From Chryseobacterium sp. G0186 (GTDB lineage: Bacteria > Bacteroidota > Bacteroidia > Flavobacteriales > Weeksellaceae), in NCBI RefSeq assembly GCF_003815675.1, contig NZ_CP033918.1, positions 2,232,001-2,296,000 of the forward strand: DNA of 64,000 nucleotides. Reading direction: 5' to 3'. Below are positions 1-7,201 of the stretch, one piece after another. The position numbers and the translations under genes were made by a program. A model generated the notes under the pieces. It had not been told where the DNA came from. It worked only from the letters and a program-made list of their open reading frames with translations, and did not search any database. Within the stretch, counting starts at the first letter, position 1. Every line of letters begins with the position of its first letter.

Positions 1-262
1 CAATATGAAGAAGTCCTATAATGTTTACAATAAGGAACACGTAACGGATGATGTTATTTTCAGACATCTGAAAGAGCTATCTGAAAACAGGTTGGATCTT
101 ACAGGAATTGATTCTCTTGAAAAAAGTAAAATCTATTATACCAATAACAACAACCGAAACAACAATAACAGTAACAACAACCGAAACAACAGTAACAGCA
201 ATAATAACAAGAACCAACCTAACAAAAGGAGGCATAATAACAATCATAAAAACAGAAAATAA
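1..262 (+). CDS. DUF4290-family protein, C-terminal fragment (5' end outside window)
   Basis: The reading frame is open to the left edge, so only the last ~87 codons are present; the Met at base 5 is probably internal. The segment starts with a folded-looking part (KKSYNVYNKEHVTDDVIF) that I recognise as the end of DUF4290 proteins, which sit immediately upstream of murA in flavobacteria. It ends in a ~35-residue tail made almost wholly of Asn with Ser, Arg and Lys, encoded by degenerate aac/aat triplets. Its stop codon overlaps the murA start (TAATG), so the two are translationally coupled. The function of the family is unknown. The Asn-rich tail is likely disordered and variable in length. 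Confidence 0.75.
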   Translation, partial: NMKKSYNVYNKEHVTDDVIFRHLKELSENRLDLTGIDSLEKSKIYYTNNNNRNNNNSNNNRNNSNSNNNKNQPNKRRHNNNHKNRK

Positions 263-1569
263 TGAGTGGAACATTTCAAATAAGAGGAGGAAAAAGACTG
301 CAGGGTGAAATCACTCCACAAGGAGCCAAAAATGAGGCTTTACAAATTTTATGTGCGGTATTGCTAACCGATGAGGAAGTAAGGATTAAAAATATCCCGG
401 ACATTCACGATGTTAACAGACTGATTGAAATTTTGGGAGACTTCGGGGTAAAAATTACAAAAAACGGTCAGGGAGATTATACTTTCAAGGCTGATAAAGT
501 AAACTTCGACTATGTAAAGTCCAGTGAATTTAAAAAAGACGGTGCAAAACTACGTGGCTCCATTATGTTGATGGGTCCTATGTTGGCTCGTTATGGAGAA
601 GCTTATATGCCGACTCCGGGCGGTGATAAAATCGGAAGAAGAAGACTGGATACGCATTTCCAGGGATTGGTTGAGCTTGGTGCTGAATTTAATTATGATG
701 AGGAAGAATATTTCTACTCTTTAAAAGCCAAGGAACTGAGAGGAAAATTCATCCTTTTGGAAGAGGCTTCTGTAACCGGAACAGCTAATATTGTTATGGC
801 TGCTGTACTGGCAAAAGGAAAAACAAGAATCTACAATGCTGCCTGTGAACCTTATCTTCAGCAATTATGCAAAATGCTGAACAGAATGGGAGCGAATATC
901 TCAGGAATTGGATCTAACCTTCTTACGATTGAAGGGGTTGAACACTTAAGAGGAACTGAGCATACAATGCTTCCGGATATGGTAGAAATCGGATCATGGA
1001 TTGGTCTTGCCGCCATGACAAAGTCTGAAATCACCATCAAAAATGTAAACTGGAACCAGCTAGGAGTTATTCCAAATACATTCAGAAAACTGGGGATTCA
1101 GCTTGAACAAAGCGGTGATGATATTTATATTCCAGCTCAGGAAAATTATAAAATTCAGAAATTTATTGACGGATCTATCCTTACTATTTCTGATGCGCCT
1201 TGGCCGGGATTCACGCCGGATTTATTATCCATTATCCTGGTAGTGGCTACTCAGGCAAAAGGAAGTATCCTGGTTCACCAGAAAATGTTTGAATCCAGAT
1301 TATTCTTCGTTGATAAATTAATCGATATGGGAGCACAGATTATTTTATGTGATCCGCACAGAGCTACGGTAATCGGATTAAATCATGAAGCTCCGTTAAG
1401 AGGAACAACTATGGTTTCCCCGGATATCAGAGCCGGAAATGCCCTTCTTATTGCAGCGCTTTCTGCGGAAGGAAAATCGATTATCCACAATATTGAACAA
1501 ATTGACAGAGGATATGAAAATATCGATGGAAGACTGAGAGCAATTGGTGCCGATATCGAAAGAATTTAA
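262..1569 (+). CDS. murA: UDP-N-acetylglucosamine 1-carboxyvinyltransferase (MurA)
   Basis: MurA transfers enolpyruvate from phosphoenolpyruvate to UDP-GlcNAc, the first committed step of peptidoglycan synthesis in the cytoplasm. The 435-residue length fits the EPSP-synthase-like family. Visible family landmarks are GAKNEAL (Lys23-Asn24, substrate binding) and PDIRAGNALLIAAL near the C-terminus. The active-site loop reads TPGGDKIGRRRL, so the Cys alkylated by fosfomycin in E. coli MurA (Cys115) is Asp122 here. This Cys-to-Asp form is known from Mycobacterium and Chlamydia MurA, which are active but fosfomycin-insensitive; insensitivity here is inferred. The ATG overlaps the preceding stop by one base. 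A strong terminator follows, so this is the last gene of its operon. Confidence 0.97.
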   Translation: MSGTFQIRGGKRLQGEITPQGAKNEALQILCAVLLTDEEVRIKNIPDIHDVNRLIEILGDFGVKITKNGQGDYTFKADKVNFDYVKSSEFKKDGAKLRGSIMLMGPMLARYGEAYMPTPGGDKIGRRRLDTHFQGLVELGAEFNYDEEEYFYSLKAKELRGKFILLEEASVTGTANIVMAAVLAKGKTRIYNAACEPYLQQLCKMLNRMGANISGIGSNLLTIEGVEHLRGTEHTMLPDMVEIGSWIGLAAMTKSEITIKNVNWNQLGVIPNTFRKLGIQLEQSGDDIYIPAQENYKIQKFIDGSILTISDAPWPGFTPDLLSIILVVATQAKGSILVHQKMFESRLFFVDKLIDMGAQIILCDPHRATVIGLNHEAPLRGTTMVSPDIRAGNALLIAALSAEGKSIIHNIEQIDRGYENIDGRLRAIGADIERI

Positions 1570-1589
1570 ATTTATTTTTATTATTATAG

Positions 1590-1619
1590 AGCGTTCAGAG
1601 TAATCTGAGCGCTTTTTTA
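1590..1619 (+). terminator. Rho-independent terminator after murA
   Basis: Ten-base arms AGCGTTCAGA and TCTGAGCGCT (one G-T pair) close a GTAA loop and are followed by a run of T. It lies 20 bases after the murA stop. Confidence 0.9.
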
Positions 1620-1750
1620 TTTACCATCCCCATCAAAAATTCTTTGAATTTCCCCCCTCCAAAGAAGGGGAATTCTCTCATCTCCAATTGAGATCTTTGT
1701 AAAATCTGAGATTTATAAGATTCAAATAGCTGATCAGTATTTGTCAGTCG

Positions 1751-2016
1751 ATTAAAAAAGTTATCCACAATATGGAATTTTTGATTATTATTTTTAGCAT
1801 ATGTATTTGTGAATTAAAGGTTTAAAAATACTGTTCACAAAGGACATTGGAATAAGTAAGTCTAATTTACAAGATTAAAAAAGTTATCCACAATGTGAAA
1901 TAACCGATTACCATTTTAACCCTATCTATTTGTGAATTAACACATTAAAAATACTGTTCAGGAAAGAGATTGGAATAATTAAGTCTAATTTACAAGAGTA
2001 AAAAAGTTATCCACAA
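1751..2016. repeat. 123-bp tandem repeat carrying three perfect DnaA boxes
   Basis: Two full 123-base units (1751-1873, 1874-1996) and the start of a third are visible. Each begins with attaaaaaagTTATCCACAA, and the perfect DnaA-box sequence TTATCCACA occurs at 1761-1769, 1884-1892 and 2007-2015, spaced exactly 123 bases. Each full unit also has TGTGAATTA (1808-1816, 1931-1939), which on the other strand is a one-mismatch DnaA box. The units have diverged elsewhere, so the boxes are the best conserved part. The surroundings are AT-rich and non-coding. This is compatible with a replication origin or another DnaA-binding cluster; function is inferred. Confidence 0.8.
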
Positions 2017-2090
2017 TATGAAAATAAATTTAAAACAACCCTACAAATCCCACAGATGCCTATGCTTATTCCTATTTAAGTAAAAAAATT

Positions 2091-2333
2091 GCCAGTAAAA
2101 ATCTGCTCAATCTGCGAGAGTTTTTATATGTTCTCGCTGATCTCACAGATCACGCAGATAATTGCGTTTAAATGTGTAAAGAATAGTATAATCCATGTTT
2201 AAATAAAAAACTTGCTAGTAAAAATCTGCGTTATCTGCTCAATCTGCGAGAGTTTTATGTGTTCTCGCTGATCCCACAGACCACGCAGATAAATGCCTTT
2301 AATTGTCCAGAGAATGTAATCCATGTTTAAATA
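2091..2333. repeat. Two copies of a palindromic intergenic repeat (CTGCG...CGCAG family)
   Basis: Two units about 123 bases apart, starting at gccagtaaaaatctg (2091) and gctagtaaaaatctg (2214), each hold an imperfect palindrome. The left arm is ATCTGCTCAATCTGCGAGAG and the right arm is TTCTCGCTGATC...CACGCAGAT. The same family occurs as a long array at 30.8-31.9 kb and as a decayed copy at 62.65-62.76 kb, where the arms are in opposite orientation. No reading frame is present. The element behaves like a dispersed REP-type repeat; its function is unknown. Confidence 0.8.
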
Positions 2334-2366
2334 AAAAAGTGCCCAATCAAAAGACCGGACACTTAG
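2334..2366 (-). terminator. Terminator of the NIL-domain gene
   Basis: Read on the minus strand, AAGTGTCCGGT pairs (with G-T pairs) with ATTGGGCACTT around a TTTTG-type loop, followed by a T run. It lies just beyond the stop of the gene ending at 2392. Confidence 0.7.
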
Positions 2367-2391
2367 GTAATTAAAACTATATGAATCTCCC

Positions 2392-2703
2392 TTAAGAATA
2401 CTTTCTGCAGAGATACTCTACTGTTGTATTCAAAAGTTTATTTTTATTCAGATAGACCTCAAGCTGATGATAATCTTCTGAATTAACATTGATGTATAAC
2501 TGTACTGAACCAAAACTATATCCGTTCACGTATTCCACATTAGCAGACAACACTCTATGACAAATCCCCAATTGATTATAGATCGTATTCATTAAATGTT
2601 CAAATTTCATTTTGCCATTCAATTCTATCTCCAATAACAATTCTTTTTTAGGCAGGTTCAATTTATTTTGCAAAACCTGCAGGCTTGGACTAGGTGTAAT
2701 CAT
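2392..2703 (-). CDS. Free-standing NIL-domain protein
   Basis: This 103-residue protein is almost entirely one NIL domain, an ACT-like ligand-binding fold normally found at the C-terminus of MetN, the ATPase of the methionine ABC transporter. The fold signature is visible from residue ~20: a LLLEIELNG strand, the helix FEHLMNTIYNQLGI, then ANVEYVNGYSFGSVQLYI and a C-terminal VEYLCRKY. No ABC ATPase domain is encoded upstream. The gene has its own promoter-like sequence and terminator, so it looks like an intact single-domain gene rather than a metN remnant. A ligand-sensing role in methionine or sulfur metabolism is inferred from the family only. Confidence 0.65.
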   Translation of the reverse strand: MITPSPSLQVLQNKLNLPKKELLLEIELNGKMKFEHLMNTIYNQLGICHRVLSANVEYVNGYSFGSVQLYINVNSEDYHQLEVYLNKNKLLNTTVEYLCRKYS

Positions 2704-2765
2704 TGCTAAACATTTTTTGGTTAAATACTTTCAGATCATCGTGCGCTTTGCATGTAAATCCTTGA

Positions 2766-2815
2766 CAAAAATATAAAAAAATATTAGTCCACCAAATTAG
2801 TAGACTAATATTTTT
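2766..2815 (-). promoter_or_regulatory. Flavobacterial promoter overlapped by an operator-like palindrome
   Basis: On the minus strand a TTG (2793-2795) and TATTTTTG (2766-2773) are 19 bases apart, matching the flavobacterial -33/-7 consensus TTG/TAnnTTTG. A perfect 13-base inverted repeat, AAAAATATTAGTC (2777-2789) and GACTAATATTTTT (2803-2815), spans the -33 element, and an inner TTAGT-AG-ACTAA lies at 2797-2808. This suggests a dimeric repressor site controlling the NIL-domain gene. The regulator is not identified. Confidence 0.6.
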
Positions 2816-2827
2816 AAAAAAATTCTA

Positions 2828-2863
2828 AAAAAAAAAAGAGAAACCGTTATTACAGCTTCTCTC
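2828..2863 (-). terminator. Terminator of the YiiX-like lipoprotein gene
   Basis: Minus-strand hairpin AGAGAAGC/GTTTCTCT followed by a long T run (the A run at 2827-2837 on the plus strand), directly after the stop at 2871. Confidence 0.75.
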
Positions 2864-2870
2864 AATATTT

Positions 2871-3542
2871 TTAAAGTTCCCTTATCCTCTCCAGCTTTTC
2901 TGAACCAGCCAGTCCATTCGGATTACACCCCGGTTCTCCCTCAGGAACCTTCAAATTTTTCTTATGATAAAACTCTTCCCAAAATGCATTGGTTTTTCCC
3001 GTTTTAGGATCTAAAAATGTCATCGGATCTAATTTAAAAATATGATCGTCTCTAAAAGCTCTTTCTACAAAATCAGAGCAATAGTAAGAGCTTTCATCCA
3101 AAATATAATTAAAATTATAAGGCTTCCCTAGCATAGAATGAGCCTTTTCAATGGCAATAGGAATGGCTTTCTTGTATTCCGGCTTTAAACGGTAAACAAT
3201 AACTCTCTGCCCCTCATCTTTCTGATCTTTAATAAATCCTTTAAAATTCTGTTTCTGAGACCCTCCTTTTGGTGCTGCATGCAAAACATACATTTCACTT
3301 CCTTTTTTTACCAGAATACCAATATGATCAAAGGAAGCGATCTTCTGTTTTTGAGTAACATTATTAATAGCACCGGAAAGCCCTGTTTCCTTGGCTGTGA
3401 CAAAAAGCAGATCACCATTATTAAGTGATCCTATTTCCCTGCTAGAACTGCACTGTATCAACCATATCATTAAAAAAGACAAAAGTCCTGTAACAGATGC
3501 TTTCTCAACTATTTTTTTTAAAATTGCTTTCAATTCCGACAT
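2871..3542 (-). CDS. YiiX/YebB-like permuted NlpC/P60 lipoprotein
   Basis: The 223-residue protein has an N-terminal hydrophobic segment ending in a lipobox-like LIQC (Cys ~31) and so is probably a lipoprotein. The rest matches the YiiX/DUF830 group of permuted papain-like (NlpC/P60) hydrolases: an early GDLLFVTA strand, the His motif SFDHIGILV, and the nucleophile motif YYCSDFVERAF. Family members cleave amide or ester bonds in cell wall or lipid substrates; the substrate here is not predictable. It is transcribed alone, divergent from the two-component operon at 3642. Confidence 0.8.
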   Translation of the reverse strand: MSELKAILKKIVEKASVTGLLSFLMIWLIQCSSSREIGSLNNGDLLFVTAKETGLSGAINNVTQKQKIASFDHIGILVKKGSEMYVLHAAPKGGSQKQNFKGFIKDQKDEGQRVIVYRLKPEYKKAIPIAIEKAHSMLGKPYNFNYILDESSYYCSDFVERAFRDDHIFKLDPMTFLDPKTGKTNAFWEEFYHKKNLKVPEGEPGCNPNGLAGSEKLERIREL

Positions 3543-3641
3543 CCGATTATTATTTCGTTCTCAAAATTACAAAATAGAATTCATTACATTTGTGGGAGTA
3601 TTACGCTAGTTTTCACCCAACCAAACACCCTATTTATTCTT

Positions 3642-4340
3642 ATGCCTCATATTTTACTTGTTGAAGACGATAAAAGACTTTCACGGCTTATTGGCAGAGG
3701 ACTTCTGGAGCAGGATATGGATGTAAGCTTTGCTTATGACGGTGAAAAAGCGTTAGAATTGGCTTCTTTCGAGGATTTCGATCTTATTATTACAGATATC
3801 ATTGTTCCGCTAAAGAATGGATTGGAATTTTGCAGGGAAATAAAAGGTTCCAAACCTCATATTCCCGTGATCATGCTTACTGCCTTAGGAACTACAGATG
3901 ATAAGCTGGAAGGCTTTGATTCCGGGGCGGATGATTATCTTACCAAACCGTTTGAAATGCGGGAACTCATTGCAAGAGTTAAGGTACTAATGAAGAGGTT
4001 CTCTCTGCACTCTCCTACAGAACAAATATTAAGATATGAAAATATCGAAATGGACCTTAAGCTTAAGTCTGTAAGCAGAAACGGAATTCCCGTTAAACTC
4101 ACCCCAAAGGAATTTAACCTGATGAAATACATGCTGGAAAATCCTGAAAGAGTTCTCTCCCGCTCAGAAATTGCAGAAAATGTGTGGGAAACCCATTTTG
4201 ACACGGGCACCAATTTTATTGATGTCTATATCAATTATATCCGAAAGAAAATTGATAAGGATTTTGAAGGTAAACTGATTCATACCAAGGCTGGAATGGG
4301 CTTTATTTTAAAAAAAGGATACGAGGAACATCAACCATAG
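3642..4340 (+). CDS. OmpR-family DNA-binding response regulator
   Basis: This cytoplasmic transcription factor has an N-terminal receiver domain (residues 1-120) with the acidic pair Glu8-Asp9-Asp10, phospho-acceptor Asp52 (LIITDIIVP), Thr80 and Lys102 (YLTKPFE). A C-terminal winged helix (~130-230) follows, with LTPKEFNLMKYMLENP and FIDVYINYIRKKID. It is paired with the histidine kinase 11 bases downstream. A -7-like TACATTTG lies at 3585-3592. Targets are unknown; the metal-efflux operon 3 kb downstream is a reasonable candidate because CusR/CzcR-type pairs often sit beside such pumps, but an unrelated gene on the opposite strand separates them. Confidence 0.95.
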   Translation: MPHILLVEDDKRLSRLIGRGLLEQDMDVSFAYDGEKALELASFEDFDLIITDIIVPLKNGLEFCREIKGSKPHIPVIMLTALGTTDDKLEGFDSGADDYLTKPFEMRELIARVKVLMKRFSLHSPTEQILRYENIEMDLKLKSVSRNGIPVKLTPKEFNLMKYMLENPERVLSRSEIAENVWETHFDTGTNFIDVYINYIRKKIDKDFEGKLIHTKAGMGFILKKGYEEHQP

Positions 4341-4351
4341 CATTTTAAGAT

Positions 4352-5719
4352 ATGAAAGTCAGAACCCGGCTTACTCTACTCTTTACTTTTGTTACAGCAA
4401 TGCTGATGACATTTTATGGTATTGCTGTTTATTATTCTTCCAGTGAAGCAAGGGAAACCTCTTTTTATGCCCAACTCAGAAATGAAGCTGTTGCCAAGGC
4501 CAATCTTTTTTTTCAGAGTACACTGACTGAAAAGGAAATGCACCGCCTTTATAAAAACAATACAAAAACCATCAATGAGGTTCAGGTAGCGATCTATGAT
4601 CCGGAATTCAACCTCATCTATCATGATGATTCTAAAGTGGATTATGTAAAAGAGGATCCGAAGATGCTTTCCAGTATCTCAAAGAATAAGGAAATCAGTT
4701 TTTTCATTAATGATCTTCAGGCTGTTGGAACAGTTTATTCTCATAATGGAAAGGAATATCTGGTCACCGCGGCCGGATATGACCAATATGGATATAACTC
4801 AATTAATCATTTATTAACGATCAGTATTATTGCCTTTATCAGCATTCTGATTCTGATTTATCTGGCAGGAATTTTTCTTTCTAAAAAAGCGCTGAACCCA
4901 CTTAGCGAAATGGTTAATCAGATCAAAAGGGTTACTGCCGGAAAATTACAGCTGCGCCTGAAAACCAATGGCGAAAAAGATGAACTGAATGAACTTGCCC
5001 AAAATTTCAACGGGATGCTGGAAAGATTAGAGAACTCTTTTGAGGCTCAAAAGCATTTCGTATCCAATATTTCCCATGAGCTTCGCACTCCGTTGGCTGC
5101 AATTATAACAGAACTGGAACTCGCCTCTGAAAAGGAACATACGAATGAAGAGTATCGACAGACCATTCAATTTGCATTGGATGATGCCCGTAATATGGTT
5201 ACACTCTCCAACAGCATAATGGATCTTGCCAAAGCCAGCTACGATCCCAACGAAATCAGTTTTTCGGAAGTACGTATTGATGAAATTCTTTTGGAATCTT
5301 ATTCTAAAATCATCAAAGAGAATTCAGGATACAAGGTTACACTGAATATAGACCGTGAAGTGGAAGAACCTCAGCTCATCGTACAGGGAAATGAATACTT
5401 GCTGCAGGTGGCATTCAACAATCTTATTGATAATGCTTGCAAATATTCGCCTGATCATAAATGTTTCATAGATGTTAAAGCTCACAATGATTCACTGGTC
5501 ATCAGTTTTATCAATACAGGGATTACCATTTCGCAGGAAGATCTGCACTCTATTTTTGAGCCATTTTACAGAAGTGAAACCTCAAAGGAAGAAAAGGGAT
5601 ATGGTATCGGACTTTTTCTCACGGATAAGATCATTCATCTCCATCATGCAATAATCAAGGTAAAATCTGAAAATAACGAGACTATTTTTATGGTGATATT
5701 TGATAATGAAACCATCTAA
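4352..5719 (+). CDS. Membrane sensor histidine kinase
   Basis: The 455-residue kinase has a transmembrane segment at ~7-28, a periplasmic sensor region of ~120 residues, and a second transmembrane segment at ~153-177. These are followed by a HAMP linker, a HisKA domain with the phospho-accepting His242 in NISHELRTPLAA, and a HATPase domain with an N box (NNLIDNACKYS) and G box (KGYGIGLFL). It autophosphorylates and passes phosphate to the response regulator encoded just upstream. The periplasmic domain has no cluster of Cys, His or Met that would announce a metal sensor. The operon seems to end here, as the next gene converges on it. Confidence 0.95.
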   Translation: MKVRTRLTLLFTFVTAMLMTFYGIAVYYSSSEARETSFYAQLRNEAVAKANLFFQSTLTEKEMHRLYKNNTKTINEVQVAIYDPEFNLIYHDDSKVDYVKEDPKMLSSISKNKEISFFINDLQAVGTVYSHNGKEYLVTAAGYDQYGYNSINHLLTISIIAFISILILIYLAGIFLSKKALNPLSEMVNQIKRVTAGKLQLRLKTNGEKDELNELAQNFNGMLERLENSFEAQKHFVSNISHELRTPLAAIITELELASEKEHTNEEYRQTIQFALDDARNMVTLSNSIMDLAKASYDPNEISFSEVRIDEILLESYSKIIKENSGYKVTLNIDREVEEPQLIVQGNEYLLQVAFNNLIDNACKYSPDHKCFIDVKAHNDSLVISFINTGITISQEDLHSIFEPFYRSETSKEEKGYGIGLFLTDKIIHLHHAIIKVKSENNETIFMVIFDNETI

Positions 5720-5885
5720 CCCATTTATTTGACAACTATTTTTGAACCATTAAAAAGAATTAAGTGGTTAAGATTATTAAGAAAATATCTGAAGATATCC
5801 ATTAAGCAGAATGCTTCATTCAGGTTTACTTGAACCTTTACTTTCCTTAAACCCTTACTCCTCCTTAATGTTAACAAAACATCTG

Positions 5886-6731
5886 CTACTCATGAGAAAC
5901 TCTACTGAAAATAGTAGTTCCTATACTGGCAACAATAACGCATGCAATGGAAATCCACTGTAAAAAAGTGAGTTCTTCTGCCAGAAACACTAATCCGGAA
6001 AGGGCCGCAAAAGCGGGTTCCAGACTCATCAGAATACTAAAAGTCTTTGCCGGAAGTTTTTTGAGAGCCATCATTTCCAATGAAAACGGTAAGGCACTTG
6101 ACAGAATGGCAACCCCCAATCCTTTCATAAAGATAGTAGGTGTAAGATTGAAAACGGCACCATCCCATATGGTAAAAGGAATAATGACCAGACTCGCAAA
6201 TATCATCCCGGTGGTAACGGCATCTTTACCATCCATTATTTTAGAAACCTTCCCACCCATCACAATATAAACGGCCCAAAATATTCCTGCAAGAAAAGCA
6301 AGCCCCAGCCCTAGCAAATCTATATGATCACTTTTCCAGGGAACAATAAGCAATATCCCTACACAGGCCAGCAATGCCCAAATAACATCCAGTAATTTCC
6401 TGGAGAGAGCCAACGCCAGAAATAAAGGTCCTGCAAACTCCACTGTAACCGCTAATCCTAATGGTATCCTTTGAATAGCCATGTAAAAAATAAGGTTCAT
6501 GGCCGCCAGCCCTGTTCCGTACATGGCACAATACTTCCATTTTTGAAGATTAAACTGTAAAAACTTGGGACGGTTAATCAAGGTGAGTAAAATGGCAGAA
6601 AGTACAATCCTTAAGGTAACCGTACCAATGGCTCCTATTGCCGGAAAAAGCTGTTTGGCAATGGATGCTCCCCCTTGTACACAAATAATAGCTAACAGTG
6701 TGGCAGGGATTGCCATGTTTGATTTTTTCAT
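5886..6731 (-). CDS. EamA-family exporter, RhtA-like
   Basis: This 281-residue inner-membrane protein of the drug/metabolite transporter superfamily has two EamA repeats and about ten predicted transmembrane helices. It carries stretches closely resembling E. coli RhtA (threonine/homoserine exporter): CVQGGASIAKQLFP near residue 20, RIPLGLAVTVEFAGPL near 90 and LSSALPFSLEMMALKKLP near 215. Amino acid export is therefore the best guess, although substrates of this superfamily are hard to predict. It is transcribed alone and converges with the histidine kinase gene. Confidence 0.88.
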   Translation of the reverse strand: MKKSNMAIPATLLAIICVQGGASIAKQLFPAIGAIGTVTLRIVLSAILLTLINRPKFLQFNLQKWKYCAMYGTGLAAMNLIFYMAIQRIPLGLAVTVEFAGPLFLALALSRKLLDVIWALLACVGILLIVPWKSDHIDLLGLGLAFLAGIFWAVYIVMGGKVSKIMDGKDAVTTGMIFASLVIIPFTIWDGAVFNLTPTIFMKGLGVAILSSALPFSLEMMALKKLPAKTFSILMSLEPAFAALSGLVFLAEELTFLQWISIACVIVASIGTTIFSRVSHE

Positions 6732-6862
6732 TTCTGCAATATTCTACAATTTAATTTATAAAGACAACTTTTGGTATGAAACCCGGAACATAAAACCACC
6801 GCTTATTCTATAAAAACTTCCGAGACTATAGAACAAGGTGGATTTCAACATCAAATGTATTG

Positions 6863-7032
6863 AAATTTCCCCATCAAAAAAACACCCCAACTCTTAAAAT
6901 CCATAATAAAAAACTACCTCCCCACTCTCAAACTCCCTTACCCTCAAACTCTCATACCCTCATCTCTCATACTCTCCAACACCCTACCCTCCCATTCTCA
7001 AACAAACTCAATCTTCTAATAAAATTCTAATA
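6863..7032. other. 170-bp stretch with no G on the plus strand
   Basis: Between 6863 and 7032 I find no G at all on the plus strand. The sequence is short C/T/A-rich words repeated imperfectly (ctcaaact, ctcatacc, accctccca). On the minus strand it is C-free and contains GGGAGGGTAGGG plus several further GGG runs, so it could form a G-quadruplex or triplex. It lies upstream of both the minus-strand exporter gene and the mgtC operon. The rest of the 470-bp gap (6732-7201) contains only the candidate leader structure below. Confidence 0.85.
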
Positions 7033-7075
7033 GCATTCTAAAACCTTTCTAACGGTAAGAATTCAAGTTCATCTT

Positions 7076-7200
7076 TACTTTTGCACAGTAAAAAATAAAG
7101 CACATGGACGCAGATCCCTACAGTAATTATCAATCTTAAAGCTTTAGTTGTACTCACTTTTCCCGTACACCGTAAAAGCTTTGTAAAAAACAGGAAAAGT
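7076..7200 (+). promoter_or_regulatory. Promoter -7 element and structured leader (possible pseudoknot) of the mgtC/efflux operon
   Basis: A TACTTTTG at 7076-7083 fits the flavobacterial -7 element, though no clear TTG lies at the right distance. The ~110-base leader holds a hairpin with AAAGCTTT (7138-7145) pairing with 7175-7182 and TTGTAC-like bases (7149-7153) pairing with 7165-7169. Its loop carries ACTTTTCC (7156-7163), perfectly complementary to GGAAAAGT (7193-7200) directly before the ATG at 7202. The second pairing would cover the AGGA ribosome-binding sequence at 7192-7195. The two pairings form either a pseudoknot or alternative structures. A translation switch is inferred; the ligand, if any, is unknown. 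Confidence 0.45.
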
Positions 7201-7201
7201 T

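Noticed and set aside
108..308. Plus- and minus-strand frames overlapping the DUF4290 tail
   Set aside because: They arise from the low-complexity aac/aat tract in other frames (Thr/Val/Ile-rich) and run into murA.
2392..2703. Remnant of a metN gene
   Set aside because: It has its own promoter-like element, start codon and terminator, and no ABC ATPase fragments lie upstream.
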